NCBI GenBank assembly: GCA_021847605.1
Contig: JAJZQN010000021.1
Span: forward strand, 1-62,638
DNA: 62,638 nt
Source of the DNA: Pseudomonadota bacterium
GTDB taxonomy: Bacteria > Pseudomonadota > Alphaproteobacteria > Sphingomonadales > Sphingomonadaceae
Reading direction: 5' to 3'
Of the stretch, positions 47,666 through 58,152 are shown piece by piece; positions within the stretch are counted from its first letter, which is position 1, and every line of letters begins with the position of its first letter. The notes below the pieces were generated by a model. It had not been told where the DNA came from, did not search any database, and saw only the letters and a program-made list of their open reading frames with translations. Position numbers and translations under genes: made by a program.

Positions 47666-48727
47666 ATGACTGTCAACATGAAGAACTGGCAGGAATTGAA
47701 GAAGCCCAACGGCCTCGAAATCAAGGCTTCGGGTGACGGAAAGCGCAAGGCGACGTTCGTTGCCGAACCGCTGGAGCGCGGCTTTGGTCTGACGCTCGGC
47801 AACGCGCTGCGTCGTGTTCTTCTCTCCTCGCTTCAGGGCGCGGCGGTCACCTCGATCAAGATCGAGAACGTCCTGCACGAATTCTCGTCGCTCGCCGGCG
47901 TGCGCGAGGACGTGACCGACATCGTCCTGAACATCAAGCAGGTCGCGCTGAAGATGGAAGGCGAAGGCCCGAAGCGTCTTCAGCTGTCCGCAACCGGCCC
48001 CGCCGTGGTGAAGGCTGGCGACATCAGCGTCGTTGGCGACATCGAAGTGATGAACCCCGATCTGGTGATCTGTCACCTCGATCAGGGCGCGACGCTGAAC
48101 ATGGAACTGACCGCAGACATCGGCAAGGGCTATGTCCCGGCCGTCGCCAACCGTCCGGCCGATGCCCCCATCGGCCTGATCCCGGTTGACGCGCTGTACT
48201 CGCCGGTCCGTCAGGTCGCCTACAAGGTGGACAACACCCGCGTCGGCCAGGAACTGGACTATGACAAGCTGTCGCTGACCATCGAAACCGATGGCACCGT
48301 GACGCCGGAAGACGCGGTGGCCTATGCCGCCCGCATCCTTCAGGACCAGCTCCAGCTGTTCGTTCACTTCGAAGACGCCCTGCCCGTCGCCGCGCCTGCC
48401 GCTGGCGTCGCTGCTTCGGCCGCTTCGGAAGGCGAAAGCGACACCAACCAGATCAACCGCTATCTGCTCAAGAAGGTGGACGAACTGGAACTGTCGGTCC
48501 GCTCGGCCAACTGCCTCAAGAACGACAACATCATCTATATCGGCGATCTGGTCCAGAAGACCGAAGCCGAGATGCTGCGCACCCCCAATTTTGGCCGCAA
48601 GTCGCTGAACGAAATCAAGGAAGTGCTGTCGTCCATGGGCCTGCGCCTGGGCATGGACATCCCCGGCTGGCCGCCGGAAAATATCGAGGAAATGGCCAAG
48701 AAGCTCGAACAGGAGCTGCTTGGTTAA
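47666..48727 (+). CDS. rpoA: RNA polymerase subunit alpha
   Basis: The 353-aa subunit has a dimerising N-terminal domain with [20 protein letters not shown] and a C-terminal DNA-binding domain containing the helix-hairpin-helix ([20 protein letters not shown] region). A flexible Ala/Glu linker joins them ([16 protein letters not shown]). It is 121 bp after rpsK. The length is a little above the usual ~330 because of the linker and tail. It controls UP-element and activator contacts. Confidence 0.98.
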   Translation: MTVNMKNWQELKKPNGLEIKASGDGKRKATFVAEPLERGFGLTLGNALRRVLLSSLQGAAVTSIKIENVLHEFSSLAGVREDVTDIVLNIKQVALKMEGEGPKRLQLSATGPAVVKAGDISVVGDIEVMNPDLVICHLDQGATLNMELTADIGKGYVPAVANRPADAPIGLIPVDALYSPVRQVAYKVDNTRVGQELDYDKLSLTIETDGTVTPEDAVAYAARILQDQLQLFVHFEDALPVAAPAAGVAASAASEGESDTNQINRYLLKKVDELELSVRSANCLKNDNIIYIGDLVQKTEAEMLRTPNFGRKSLNEIKEVLSSMGLRLGMDIPGWPPENIEEMAKKLEQELLG

Positions 48728-48848
48728 GAGGTCCGGGGCCGGAGCGATGCTTCGGCCCGGTTCCTTATGGGGTTATTGGGCGGTCCCCTGAAACACCGCC
48801 TGGTCTGGGATACCTTACACGGTCCCTTAACGAACGAAGGAATGCATC

Positions 48849-49274
48849 ATGCGTCATAAAGTTGGTCATCGTAAGCTCCAGCGCAGCGCCGGTCATCGTA
48901 CCGCCCTGCTCCGCAACCTTGCGGCCTCGCTCATCAAGCATGAGCAGATCCTGACCACCACGCCCAAGGCGAAGGAACTGCGTCCCTACGTCGAAAAGCT
49001 GATCACCCTCGCCAAGAAGGGTGGCCTGTCGAACCGCCGTCTGGCCCACGCCCGTCTTCAGGACGACACGCAGCTTGTGAAGCTGTTCGACGTTCTGGCC
49101 GAGCGTTATGCCGGTCGCGAAGGCGGTTACACCCGCGTGATCAAGGCTGGCTTCCGCGCTTCGGACGCCGCCCCCATCGCCATCATCGAACTGGTCGACC
49201 GTGACGTCGACGCCAAGGGCAAGGATTCCGGTCCGGTTCAGGGCGCCGATGCCGATGAGTTCGAAGCGGCATGA
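48849..49274 (+). CDS. rplQ: 50S ribosomal protein L17
   Basis: The 141-aa L17 lies near the tunnel exit of the 50S subunit. [20 protein letters not shown] opens the protein, and the C-terminal extension beyond the ~115-residue core is alpha-proteobacterial. It is the last gene of the operon and is followed by a strong terminator at 49311-49350. Confidence 0.98.
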   Translation: MRHKVGHRKLQRSAGHRTALLRNLAASLIKHEQILTTTPKAKELRPYVEKLITLAKKGGLSNRRLAHARLQDDTQLVKLFDVLAERYAGREGGYTRVIKAGFRASDAAPIAIIELVDRDVDAKGKDSGPVQGADADEFEAA

Positions 49275-49310
49275 TCGTGCGGTCCTGACAAACGGGACCA
49301 TATGATATAG

Positions 49311-49350
49311 AAACGGGCCGTGGTTCCTCATCGGGAACCGCGGCCCGTTT
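49311..49350 (+). terminator. Operon terminator after rplQ
   Basis: AAACGGGCCGTGGTTCC pairs with GGAACCGCGGCCCGTTT (one G-U) around a short loop, and the run TATTTT follows. It is a classic intrinsic terminator at the end of the ribosomal-protein operon. Confidence 0.9.
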
Positions 49351-49392
49351 TATTTTAGACCCTATTTTCCGAAAAGAGTGCGAAGAGAGAGG

Positions 49393-51579
49393 ATGCGCCG
49401 GGGCTTTTCCCTGTTCCTGCTGCCGCTGATGCTGGCGGCCAGCCCGTTCACCCTCAACCCGCTGGCGGCCGAGCCGGACGGCGCAATCATCGACGCCAGC
49501 GGCGACAAGGCGCTGACCTATCCCGTCGCAAAACGGCTGGACCTGATCGAGGATCATTTCGGCGTGAAGGTCGCCGACCCCTATCGCTGGCTGGAAAATG
49601 ACGTGCGGGCCGATCCCGCCGTACGCGACTGGGTGGACAGCGAAAATGCGCTGACCCGTCGCTATATCGATGGTCTGCCCGGTCGCGCGGCGATCAAGGA
49701 ACGGATGCAGGCGCTCTTTTCCCATGGCCGCTACACCGTGCCGCGCAAGGCCGGGAATCGTTACTTCTACGGCTATAATAAGGGGCTTCAGAACCAGACC
49801 CCGCTCTATGTCCGCGACGGGCTGGATGGTAAGCAGCGCCTGATCCTCGACCCCAATGACTGGGCGAAGGATGGAGCAAGCGCGCTGGCGGAATGGGCGC
49901 CCTCCCCCAATGGCCGCTACCTCGCCTATGCGATGCAGGATGCCGGCAGCGACTGGCGATCATTGCGCGTGCTGGACGTGGACGGCGGCAAGCGGATGGA
50001 CGACCGGGTCGACTGGGTCAAATTCTCGCAGATCGCCTGGGACGGCCGGGGAGAAGGTTTTTTCTATTCCCGCTTCGCCGCCCCGGCGCCGGGCGAGGCC
50101 TTTCAATCCTCCAACGAGGATCAGCAACTCTATTATCACCGGATCGGCACGGCGCAGGATCAGGACCAGCTGATCTATGCCACGCCCGACCGCCCGGCGC
50201 TGAGCCATCAGGCGCAGGTGACGAGCGACGGGCAATGGCTGGTGATCCAGTCCTTCGTAGGGATGGACCCGCGCCGCGAAATTCATGTCGCTCGGCTGGA
50301 TGGTCAGCCGGTGAATCCCCGCCTGCTGGCGAAGGGGCCGGCCCGCGACTGGCGGTTGATCGGCAGCCGGGGATCGACCCTCTATTTCATCACCGACGAT
50401 CATGCCCCCCATATGCGGGTAGTGGCGCTGGACGCCGAGCGCCCGCGTCGGGGACCGCGCGAAATCGTGCCGGAACGCGATGAAACGCTGGCCGGGGGAT
50501 CGCTGGTGGGCAATCGCATGATCCTCGCCTATATGGCGCAGGCGCAGACCGTTGCCGAACTGGTGGAACTGGACGGGCGCAAGGTGAGCGACGTGCCCCT
50601 GCCCGGCTATGGCACGGCGGCGGGATTTGGCGGGCGTGACGGCGACCCGGAAACCTTTTTCAGTTTTTCCGGCTTCGTCACCCCGTCCAGCATCTATCGA
50701 TTCGATACAGCGACCCTGCAAAGCAGCCTGTTCGCGCAGCCCGACCTGCCGTTCGACCCGAACGATTATGGCATTGAACAGCGTGTCTATCCGTCGAAGG
50801 ACGGCACGCCCATTCCCATCACGATATTGCGCAAGAAGGCACTGGCCGATCATGCAACGGCCGCGCCGACCATCCTGTACGGCTATGGCGGGTTCAACAT
50901 CTCGCTGACGCCGGGCTATTCGGCGACGCGCATGGCCTGGCTGGAGCAGGGCGGCGTCTATGCCATCGCCAATCTGCGCGGCGGCGGCGAGTTCGGCAAG
51001 GCGTGGCATGATGCCGGGCGCGGCCAGAACAAGCAGAATGTGTTCGACGATTTCATTGCCGCAGCCGAATGGCTGAAGGCCAATGGCTTCACGCCCAAGG
51101 ATGGCCTTGCCATTGAGGGGCGGTCAAATGGCGGCCTGCTGGTCGGCGCAGTGGTCAATCAGCGGCCCGACCTGTTCGCCGCCGCCCTGCCCGCCGTGGG
51201 GGTGATGGACATGCTGCGCTTTGATCGCTTCACCGCCGGCCGTTATTGGGTGGACGATTATGGATCGCCCGCCAAGGCGCAGGATTTCTCGTTGCTCTAC
51301 GGCTATTCGCCCTATCACAATATATTGTCGGGCCGGAATTATCCGGCGATTCTGGTGTCTACCGCCGACACCGACGACCGGGTCGTGCCGGCCCACAGCT
51401 TCAAATATGCCGCCGCGTTACAGGCGGCCGACCTTGGCGAACGTCCGCATCTGTTGCGGGTGGAAAGCCGGGCCGGCCATGGCATGGGCAAGCCGATCGA
51501 CAAGCTGATCGACGAATATGCCGACAGCTATGCGTTCGCGGCGGCCTTTACCGGGCTGACCATCCGGTCGCGCCCCTGA
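49393..51579 (+). CDS. S9A-family prolyl oligopeptidase
   Basis: The 728-aa protein has a signal peptide ([18 protein letters not shown]) and is probably periplasmic. A seven-bladed propeller precedes the alpha/beta-hydrolase domain. The catalytic triad is visible: Ser S578 in GRSNGGLL, Asp in the DTDDRV loop (659-664) and His H696 in GHGMGK. YRWLEND and [15 protein letters not shown] are family motifs. It cleaves short peptides after proline. Starting at ATG 49393 gives a proper signal peptide; GTG at 49378 is an alternative. The 3' end overlaps the convergent TagF-like gene by 52 bp. Confidence 0.9.
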   Translation: MRRGFSLFLLPLMLAASPFTLNPLAAEPDGAIIDASGDKALTYPVAKRLDLIEDHFGVKVADPYRWLENDVRADPAVRDWVDSENALTRRYIDGLPGRAAIKERMQALFSHGRYTVPRKAGNRYFYGYNKGLQNQTPLYVRDGLDGKQRLILDPNDWAKDGASALAEWAPSPNGRYLAYAMQDAGSDWRSLRVLDVDGGKRMDDRVDWVKFSQIAWDGRGEGFFYSRFAAPAPGEAFQSSNEDQQLYYHRIGTAQDQDQLIYATPDRPALSHQAQVTSDGQWLVIQSFVGMDPRREIHVARLDGQPVNPRLLAKGPARDWRLIGSRGSTLYFITDDHAPHMRVVALDAERPRRGPREIVPERDETLAGGSLVGNRMILAYMAQAQTVAELVELDGRKVSDVPLPGYGTAAGFGGRDGDPETFFSFSGFVTPSSIYRFDTATLQSSLFAQPDLPFDPNDYGIEQRVYPSKDGTPIPITILRKKALADHATAAPTILYGYGGFNISLTPGYSATRMAWLEQGGVYAIANLRGGGEFGKAWHDAGRGQNKQNVFDDFIAAAEWLKANGFTPKDGLAIEGRSNGGLLVGAVVNQRPDLFAAALPAVGVMDMLRFDRFTAGRYWVDDYGSPAKAQDFSLLYGYSPYHNILSGRNYPAILVSTADTDDRVVPAHSFKYAAALQAADLGERPHLLRVESRAGHGMGKPIDKLIDEYADSYAFAAAFTGLTIRSRP

Positions 51580-52790
51580 TCGGGCGCAGATAGCAGGCTT
51601 TCCCCGACGATCGGCGCACCCAGATAATGGGCGATGATGCGCGCCCCTTTGTCCGCTGCGCCCTGCCATGCGCCAAAGGCATGGGCCACGGCCGCCTGCT
51701 GATCGGGAAGGCGCGCGGGATGGGCCGCCACCGCATCGTCGATCGCGTCAATCACCGATGCCGGCTGATCCGCCACCACGCCCAGATGCCATCCGGCGTA
51801 GCGCGGGTCGGCGCGCCAGTCGACGCCATGGCTGTTGAGGAAAGCGACCGGACGCGGCCGGGCCAGAAATTCATAAAGCTGGCTCGATACGTCCCCCAGA
51901 TAGATGTCGGCGCCCAGCACATAATGCATGTCGACCAGCCGGTCCGACTCCAGATCGACGATGATCCGCCCCGGCACCGCCATGGCGCGCCAGCGCCGCT
52001 TCTCCCGCTCCGACAGGTTGGCGCCCAGCCGGATATGCGGGGCCATCACCAGATTATAGCGATCCTGCCGGGCAAAGGCGTCGATCACCGCCTGCGCATC
52101 GGCCCAGGAGGACAGACGCGGATCGAAATGGGGATTGTAGAGGGCGACGGGTCGGTCATCGTCGAACAGCTTCGCGCCCTCCCCCGCCCCATGGCGGGCC
52201 AGATAGTCGAGCTTCACATAGCCGCAGCGGCGCAGCCTGGCCCGGTCTATGCCGTGGCGATGAACGGCCCGCTCCACATCTTTGTCACCGGGCAGGACGA
52301 TCAGATCGAACGCATCCAGCCGCTTTTCCGATTTCGGGCTGCGATCCCCCGCGCCATGGCGGAAATGGATGAGCGGCATGTTCGCCATGCCCAGATGGCG
52401 CAGCCAGGCCGATGTCCGTTCGGGCGACACGACCGCCAGCGCAGAACGATAGCGGCGCGCGATCCGACGCAGCAGCGGCAATTTTCGCAGCGAGGGGCGA
52501 TGAAGCAGGCGCGCCGCCGTCGCAATCCAGCCGGGCGGATCGATCCGGTCTATCCGCAACATGGGCGCCCGCATGTCGTCCCGCACGTCGCGGAGCATGC
52601 GTCCGGTCGCCCCATCCTGATGCACGCAAGTGACACGCAGGTCCGGGCACAGCCGGGCCAGCGATGCAGCCACCGGCGCCAGATGGAAAAGCTGATGCGC
52701 GCCACCGATGAACAGAAAGACGATTTCGCCCTGACCCTGCGCGCGCGCAAATGGCCGCGCCGGCAGGCCGGTGGATGAGTCATGCCGCAT
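51528..52790 (-). CDS. CDP-glycerol glycerophosphotransferase-like protein
   Basis: The 420-aa protein has the two-Rossmann layout of the TagB/TagF family, with ALYNPHFDPRLSSWADA and ADIYLGDVSSQLYEFLARPR (glycerol-phosphate transferase signature). FLFIGGAHQLFHLAPV starts the N-terminal half. There is no TM segment. Such enzymes polymerise glycerol phosphate onto a membrane acceptor and are typical of Gram-positive walls. In Gram-negatives they occur in capsule or exopolysaccharide contexts. The start is the ATG at 52790, with the longer frame (52817) unlikely. No glycan cluster is present nearby. Confidence 0.7.
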   Translation of the reverse strand: MRHDSSTGLPARPFARAQGQGEIVFLFIGGAHQLFHLAPVAASLARLCPDLRVTCVHQDGATGRMLRDVRDDMRAPMLRIDRIDPPGWIATAARLLHRPSLRKLPLLRRIARRYRSALAVVSPERTSAWLRHLGMANMPLIHFRHGAGDRSPKSEKRLDAFDLIVLPGDKDVERAVHRHGIDRARLRRCGYVKLDYLARHGAGEGAKLFDDDRPVALYNPHFDPRLSSWADAQAVIDAFARQDRYNLVMAPHIRLGANLSEREKRRWRAMAVPGRIIVDLESDRLVDMHYVLGADIYLGDVSSQLYEFLARPRPVAFLNSHGVDWRADPRYAGWHLGVVADQPASVIDAIDDAVAAHPARLPDQQAAVAHAFGAWQGAADKGARIIAHYLGAPIVGESLLSAPDQGRDRMVSPVKAAANA

Positions 52791-52969
52791 GATGGTGCCT
52801 TCGCAACAGGCCAGCACAGGGCCATGGGAGCCAATATTTCCGTTTCATGTCTGGATTACGCGCAGCGGATTGGTTTTATTCCGCAACCAATTTAAATTTT
52901 GCGGGTCCGCGTTCAGCCGCTGGACAGCCGATCCACGCTATGGCTCCTTCTGTCGCAGGAGATATGGAC

Positions 52970-53611
52970 ATGATCGGACGCAAGGCACGCTGGATAGCCG
53001 GAACGCTGGTGAGCGCGGGGCTGCTGATGGGCAGCATCGGCGTGGCGCAGGCGCAGCCCGGTTATGGCTATGGCCGGGGTTATGATCGCGGCTGGCATCA
53101 TCGCCATCGCGGCAACGGGTTCGGCTTTGGCGATGCCGTGGGCGTCGCGGCGCTGGTCGGCGCGGTGGCGATCGTCGCTTCCTCCATGTCCAAGGATAAA
53201 CAGGCGGCGCAGGGCGCCCGCGTCGATAATGGTCCCGACATGGACGGCCCTCCTCCAGCCGACGGCACCGATTATGGCGCGGACGTGCGCGGCACCAATG
53301 CGCCCGTCACGGCATCCCGCGATGTCGCCGATTTTTCCGATGTTGCCGGTTCACCCGCACATGAGGATCAGATGACCGACGCCTGCGCCGTTGCCGCGCG
53401 CGACGAGGCACAGGGACGCGACGGCGGCTATGCCGAGGTGCGCCATATGGACACGCCGGTCGCCACCGGCAGCGGTTATAATATCGACGGCGAGGTCGAA
53501 ACGCGCGCGTCCTGGCGCGCAAGTGCGGGCACCACCCGCCGTTTCACCTGTGCGATCCAGAATGGCCGCGTGGCCGAAGTCTATCTGGCACGGGACGTCG
53601 CCGCGCGCTGA
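52970..53611 (+). CDS. Secreted hypothetical protein with Gly/Tyr-rich start
   Basis: The 213-aa protein has a signal peptide (GTLVSAGLLMGSIGVAQAQ). A Gly/Tyr/Arg-rich stretch follows, then a short hydrophobic segment (AVGVAALVGAVAIVASSMS), an acidic linker and a compact C-terminal domain (YNIDGEVETRASWRASAG) with a Cys near each end. It resembles the small periplasmic proteins of sphingomonads but I know no function. AGGAGA supports the ATG at 52970; 52964 is an alternative. It is followed by the MFS gene after about 115 bp. Confidence 0.75.
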   Translation: MIGRKARWIAGTLVSAGLLMGSIGVAQAQPGYGYGRGYDRGWHHRHRGNGFGFGDAVGVAALVGAVAIVASSMSKDKQAAQGARVDNGPDMDGPPPADGTDYGADVRGTNAPVTASRDVADFSDVAGSPAHEDQMTDACAVAARDEAQGRDGGYAEVRHMDTPVATGSGYNIDGEVETRASWRASAGTTRRFTCAIQNGRVAEVYLARDVAAR

Positions 53612-53726
53612 CGCGCAGGGGCAGCGCCATTTTCTGATACCGAGGGTGCAGGCCTCCCGACGGACGCCTTCGCCCCTTCATAATCCCGCCTTGGCTTTGG
53701 TGCGGCATCGTTATAGCGCAGCGCCC

Positions 53727-54971
53727 ATGACTGTCGCGCCCGCCCCCCGTCGCAATGCCGCGATCGCCTTCATTCTGGTGACGGCGCTGCTCGACGTCAT
53801 GTCGATGGGCATTGTCATTCCGGTTCTGCCGCACCTGATCGAACGGTTATCGGGTTCGGTGGCGTCGGCGGGGCTATGGAACGGGCTGTTCGTCGCGCTG
53901 TGGGCCGGGATGCAGTTTCTCTGTTCCCCGGTCATCGGTTCGCTGTCCGACCGTTTCGGGCGGCGTCCGGTCATCCTGATTTCGGTCGCGGGCCTTGCCG
54001 CCGACTATGTGCTGATGGCGCTGGCCCCCAATCTGTGGTGGCTGGCGCTTGGCCGGATGCTGGCGGGCATCACCTCGTCCAGCTTCACCTTGACCTTTGC
54101 CTATATGGCCGACATCACCCCGCCGGAGGATCGCGCGCGTGGCTATGGCCTGATCGGCGCCGCGTTCAGCGCCGGTTTCGTCGCTGGGCCGTTGGTGGGC
54201 GGGGTGCTGGGCGAGATTTCGGTTCATGCTCCCTTCTGGGCGGCGGCGGCCCTGTCTGCGCTCGCCTTTCTCTATGGCCTGTTCGTATTGCCGGAGTCCC
54301 TCGCCCCTGAAAAGCGCATGGCGTTCAGCTGGGGCCGGGCCAACCCGTTCGGCGCGCTGAAACTGCTGCGGTCTCACCCCGAACTGTCCAGTCTGGCCGT
54401 CGGCAATTTCCTGCTCTATTTCGCGCATCATATTTTTTCCGCCATCTTCGTCCTCTATGCGGGCGACCGCTATGGCTGGGGCGCGTGGCAGGTGGGCGCG
54501 CTGCTCGCCATGGTCGGCCTGCTCGACATGGGGGTTCAGGGATTGCTGGTCGGGCCGGTGGTCAGGCGGCTGGGCGACCGGACGACGATGGTCGTGGGCC
54601 TGTGTTTCGGCGCGATTGGCGTTGGCGCCATGGGTCTGGCCCCGACGGGCTGGATGTTCGTCGCGGCGATGTTCCCCAATGCGCTGTGGGGTCTGGCCAT
54701 GCCGACCATCCAGTCGCTGATGACGCGCCATGTCTCTGAATCCGAACAGGGCCAGTTGCAGGGCGCGAACAATAGCGTCGGCGCGATTGCGGGCATCATC
54801 TCTCCCCTCTTCTTTGGCGCTATCTATTCGCTATCGGTTGGCCCCAACCCCGTTTTGCCCTTCATCGGCAGCGGCTTCCTGATCGGGGCGGTCGTCCTGG
54901 CGGGCGCGGCGCTGATCGGGTGGCGCGCGGGTCGCGCCGCCGAGGCCCGCACGATCGGCGACCCTGCATAA
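53727..54971 (+). CDS. TCR/Tet-family MFS transporter
   Basis: The 414-aa transporter has 12 hydrophobic segments. MFS motif A is [16 protein letters not shown] after helix 2 and LGDRTTMVV after helix 8. Motif C-like [19 protein letters not shown] lies in helix 5. The pattern is that of tetracycline-resistance-type drug/H+ antiporters. The start is ATG 53727 ([10 protein letters not shown]). The frame is open upstream within the previous gene but not in family-like sequence. The substrate is not deducible and resistance is only an inference. Confidence 0.88.
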   Translation: MTVAPAPRRNAAIAFILVTALLDVMSMGIVIPVLPHLIERLSGSVASAGLWNGLFVALWAGMQFLCSPVIGSLSDRFGRRPVILISVAGLAADYVLMALAPNLWWLALGRMLAGITSSSFTLTFAYMADITPPEDRARGYGLIGAAFSAGFVAGPLVGGVLGEISVHAPFWAAAALSALAFLYGLFVLPESLAPEKRMAFSWGRANPFGALKLLRSHPELSSLAVGNFLLYFAHHIFSAIFVLYAGDRYGWGAWQVGALLAMVGLLDMGVQGLLVGPVVRRLGDRTTMVVGLCFGAIGVGAMGLAPTGWMFVAAMFPNALWGLAMPTIQSLMTRHVSESEQGQLQGANNSVGAIAGIISPLFFGAIYSLSVGPNPVLPFIGSGFLIGAVVLAGAALIGWRAGRAAEARTIGDPA

Positions 54972-55041
54972 CTGGACATATCGGCACGGTGCGACTAACC
55001 GGGCGCGAATCCCTTCCAACGCTCGACATAAAGGCGATTCG

Positions 55042-56601
55042 ATGACGCTGCCCCTTCAGGATAACATCCTCATCGTGGACTTCGGCAGCCAGGTGACACA
55101 GCTCATCGCCCGCCGCGTCCGTGAAGCCGGCGTCTATTCCGAGATCGCCCCCTTTAACAATGCCGCCGAAGCCTTTGAACGGCTAAAGCCCAAGGGCATC
55201 ATCCTGTCGGGCGGCCCGTCGTCGGTCATGTGGGAAAACAGCCCCCGCGCGCCGCAGGCATTCTTTGATGCCGGCATCCCGATCCTGGGCATCTGTTATG
55301 GCCAGCAGACGATGATGCAGCAACTGGGCGGCAATGTCGAAGGTGGCGAAAGCGGCGAATTCGGCCGCGCCTTCATCGAAGTGAAGCGCGACTGCGCCCT
55401 GTTCGACGGCCTGTGGACCACGGGTGACAAGCATCAGGTGTGGATGAGCCATGGCGACAAGGTGACGCAGCTTGCCCCCGGCTTCGAAGTCGTGGCGGTC
55501 AGCGAAGGCGCGCCCTATGCCATCACCGCGAACGAGGAAAAGCGCTTCTACGCCACGCAATTCCATCCCGAAGTCGTCCACACGCCCGACGGCGCGAAGC
55601 TGCTCGCCAATTTCGTGCGCCATGTCTGTGGTCTGGCCGGTGACTGGACCATGGCCGAATTTCGCGCGACCAAGATTGCCGAAATCCGCGAACAGGTGGG
55701 CGAAGGCAGCGTCATCTGTGGCCTGTCGGGCGGCGTCGATTCTGCTGTGGCAGCCGTCCTGATCCACGAAGCGATCGGAGACCAGCTGACCTGCGTCTTC
55801 GTCGACCATGGCCTGATGCGTCTGGGCGAAGCCGAACAGGTGGTCAGCCTGTTCCGCGAACATTATGGCATCAAACTGGTCCATGTGAATGCAGAGGAAC
55901 GCTTCCTCGGTGGCCTTGCCGGCCTCACCGACCCGGAAAAGAAGCGCAAGTTCATCGGCGGCGAATTCATCGCCGTGTTCGAGGAAGAAGCCGCGAAGAT
56001 CGGCGGGGCCGATTTCCTGGCGCAGGGCACGCTCTATCCCGACGTCATCGAATCGGTCAGCTTCACCGGCGGGCCTTCGGTCACGATCAAGTCGCATCAC
56101 AATGTCGGCGGCCTGCCCGAACGCATGAACATGAAGCTGGTCGAACCGCTTCGTGAACTGTTCAAGGATGAAGTGCGCGTGCTGGGCAAGGAACTGGGCC
56201 TGCCCGACATTTTCGTCGGCCGCCATCCCTTCCCCGGCCCCGGCCTTGCCATCCGCATCCCCGGCGAAGTGACCAAGGAACGCTGCGACATATTGCGCAA
56301 GGCGGACTTCATCTATCTGGAGGAAATCCGCAACGCGGGCCTCTATGACGCAATCTGGCAGGCATTCGCCGTACTGCTGCCCGTTCGTACCGTGGGCGTG
56401 ATGGGCGACCATCGCACCTATGACAGCGTGTGCGCCGTGCGCGCCGTTACCTCGACCGACGGCATGACCGCCGACATCTATCCCTTCGACGCCGCTTTCC
56501 TCAGCCGCGTCGCGACCCGCATCATCAATGAAGTCAAGGGCATCAACCGCGTCGTGTACGACTACACCAGCAAGCCCCCCGGCACGATCGAGTGGGAATG
56601 A
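55042..56601 (+). CDS. guaA: GMP synthase (glutamine-hydrolysing)
   Basis: The 519-aa two-domain enzyme makes GMP from XMP. The N-terminal glutaminase has C85 in LGICYGQQ and the later His/Glu pair in FHPEV. The ATP-PPase has the PP-loop SGGVDSAV at 229-236. The C-terminal dimerisation domain ends in PGTIEWE. The last 12 bases of the gene (GAGTGGGAATGA) are a known attachment site for integrated islands, and an integrase gene begins about 300 bp on. The coding sequence itself is intact. Confidence 0.97.
   Translation: MTLPLQDNILIVDFGSQVTQLIARRVREAGVYSEIAPFNNAAEAFERLKPKGIILSGGPSSVMWENSPRAPQAFFDAGIPILGICYGQQTMMQQLGGNVEGGESGEFGRAFIEVKRDCALFDGLWTTGDKHQVWMSHGDKVTQLAPGFEVVAVSEGAPYAITANEEKRFYATQFHPEVVHTPDGAKLLANFVRHVCGLAGDWTMAEFRATKIAEIREQVGEGSVICGLSGGVDSAVAAVLIHEAIGDQLTCVFVDHGLMRLGEAEQVVSLFREHYGIKLVHVNAEERFLGGLAGLTDPEKKRKFIGGEFIAVFEEEAAKIGGADFLAQGTLYPDVIESVSFTGGPSVTIKSHHNVGGLPERMNMKLVEPLRELFKDEVRVLGKELGLPDIFVGRHPFPGPGLAIRIPGEVTKERCDILRKADFIYLEEIRNAGLYDAIWQAFAVLLPVRTVGVMGDHRTYDSVCAVRAVTSTDGMTADIYPFDAAFLSRVATRIINEVKGINRVVYDYTSKPPGTIEWE
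56590..56601 (+). other. Candidate attL core in the guaA 3' end
   Basis: GAGTGGGAATGA ends guaA and is the conserved short core used by guaA-targeting integrases (from memory). The gene end is restored after insertion. I did not find a second copy (attR) in the remaining 6 kb of the window, so the far end is outside. Confidence 0.55.
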
Positions 56602-56765
56602 TTCAGACCCCTCCGAACGCCGCCGAATTTACGCTGAAGTACGACCTAAGTCGCTGAAAATAAAAATAGAATCATCTTGTGCCTATCGATATCTATCGGT
56701 GGGCATAGATGGCGTTTGTCGGCCTCGCTGACGGGCCTCGCCCCCATTGATCAACCGGAAAAACG

Positions 56766-56809
56766 AAAGTACCGTCAGGAGCAAAGAGGCTCATGACGGT
56801 ACTTTTTTT
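56766..56809 (+). terminator. Terminator-like hairpin upstream of the integrase
   Basis: AAAGTACCGTCA (56766-56777) and TGACGGTACTTT (56794-56805) form a 12-bp perfect stem. The T-run 56803-56809 follows directly. It can end guaA transcription. Its arm is also one of the three copies of the TGACGGTACTTTT motif. Confidence 0.75.
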
Positions 56810-56878
56810 GGTATAAGACGCTGAATTATAAGTGTTTTATACGCCATCGGCCTCCAAAAACAGCGTGACGGTACTTTT
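56794..56878. repeat. Repeated TGACGGTACTTTT sites beside the integrase
   Basis: TGACGGTACTTTT occurs at 56794-56806 and 56866-56878 as a direct repeat (72 bp spacing), and its 12-nt core (AAAGTACCGTCA) appears inverted at 56766-56777. Three copies in about 110 bp, immediately before the integrase ATG and between it and the guaA end, suit integrase arm-type or regulatory binding sites. Confidence 0.7.
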
Positions 56879-56895
56879 CCGCAAGGAGGCCCAAA

Positions 56896-58152
56896 ATGTT
56901 GACCGATGCAGCACTCAAGTGCTTGAAACCAAAAGCCAAAATGTACAAGGTTTCCGATCGTGACGGCATGTATGTGCGCGTTGCACCGTCGGGCGCCATC
57001 TCGTTCAGGCTCGACTATCGGCTGAACGGCAGGCGGGAGACCGTCTACCTCGGTAGGTATGCCCGTGACGGGATATCGCTCGCCAGGGCTCGCGAGTTAT
57101 GCATCGACGCGCGGCGCGCGATCGCCGAAGGGCGGTCTCCCGCCATCGAGAAGCAGCGGGAGAAGCGCCGGATCAAGGAAGCAAAGAGCTTCGGCCAGTT
57201 CGGCGAGAAATGGCTGACCAACGCGACCATGGCCGACAGCACGCGTGCGATGCGTCGCTCTATCTTCGAGCGCGAGCTCATGCCCGTCTGGCGGAATCGT
57301 CTCCTGACAGAGATCACTCCCGATGATCTGCGCGCTCACTGCGGCAAGATCGTCGAACGGGGGGCGCCAGCGACCGCTATCCACGTGAGGGATATCCTGA
57401 AGCAGATCTACGGCTTTGCCATTCTGCACGGCGAGAAGGTCGCCAACCCGGCGGATGACGTCGGTCCGGCCTCGATCGCCACCTTTACGCCGAAGGACCG
57501 CGCGCTTTCGCCCGCTGAGATCCGCATCATGTTCAAGCAGCTTGAGCATGTCGCGACGTTGCCAACGATCCGCCTCGGCATGAAGCTTTACCTCCTCACC
57601 ATGGTCCGGAAGAGCGAGTTGCAGGATGCGGTGTGGGACGAGATCGATTTCGACAACGCTGTCTGGACGATCCCGAAGGAGCGTATGAAGCGATCGAAGC
57701 CGCACAACGTCTACCTGTGCCGACAGACGTTGGACATCATGATCGCGCTCAAAACCTGCTCCGGCAACTCCCGATATCTGTTGCCGTCGCGGTACGACGC
57801 GGATGCCCCGATGTCGCGCGCGACCTTCAATCGGATCACCTACGCCGTCGTCGAGCGAGCCAGGAAGGAAAGGCTCCCACTGGAGCCTTTCACGGTCCAT
57901 GATCTGCGGCGAACGGGCTCGACGCTGTTAAATGAGCTAGGTTTTAATAGCGACTGGATCGAAAAGTGCCTGGCGCACGAAGACGGGCGTTCGTCGCGCG
58001 GCGTTTATAACAAGGCCGAGTATGAGGTGCAGCGTCGGCACATGATGCAGCAGTGGGCGGACACCGTAGATGCCTGGATCGACGGCCGGAAATATGCCCC
58101 CACGCTTTTGCCGCAAGCTATGCCCCTGATGGAGCTTGATCCCGCCCTTTGA
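56896..58152 (+). CDS. int: P4-type tyrosine integrase
   Basis: The 418-aa site-specific recombinase has an N-terminal arm-binding (DUF4102-like) domain (MLTDAALKCLKPKAKMYKVS and ISFRLDYRLNGRRETVYLG), a core-binding middle, and the catalytic domain. Catalytic residues read R238 (MVRKSEL), H335 and R338 (HDLRR), H361 (LAHE) and Y371 (VYNKAEY). GCAAGGAGG precedes the ATG. The gene starts about 300 bp downstream of guaA, so it is placed as the integrase of a guaA island. The 3' end overlaps the AlpA-like gene by 35 bp. Confidence 0.95.
   Translation: MLTDAALKCLKPKAKMYKVSDRDGMYVRVAPSGAISFRLDYRLNGRRETVYLGRYARDGISLARARELCIDARRAIAEGRSPAIEKQREKRRIKEAKSFGQFGEKWLTNATMADSTRAMRRSIFERELMPVWRNRLLTEITPDDLRAHCGKIVERGAPATAIHVRDILKQIYGFAILHGEKVANPADDVGPASIATFTPKDRALSPAEIRIMFKQLEHVATLPTIRLGMKLYLLTMVRKSELQDAVWDEIDFDNAVWTIPKERMKRSKPHNVYLCRQTLDIMIALKTCSGNSRYLLPSRYDADAPMSRATFNRITYAVVERARKERLPLEPFTVHDLRRTGSTLLNELGFNSDWIEKCLAHEDGRSSRGVYNKAEYEVQRRHMMQQWADTVDAWIDGRKYAPTLLPQAMPLMELDPAL

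Noticed and set aside
56602..56760. Possible RNA gene between guaA and the integrase
   Set aside because: I looked for a tRNA or a tmRNA-like fold and found none. The stretch is best explained as att/leader DNA.
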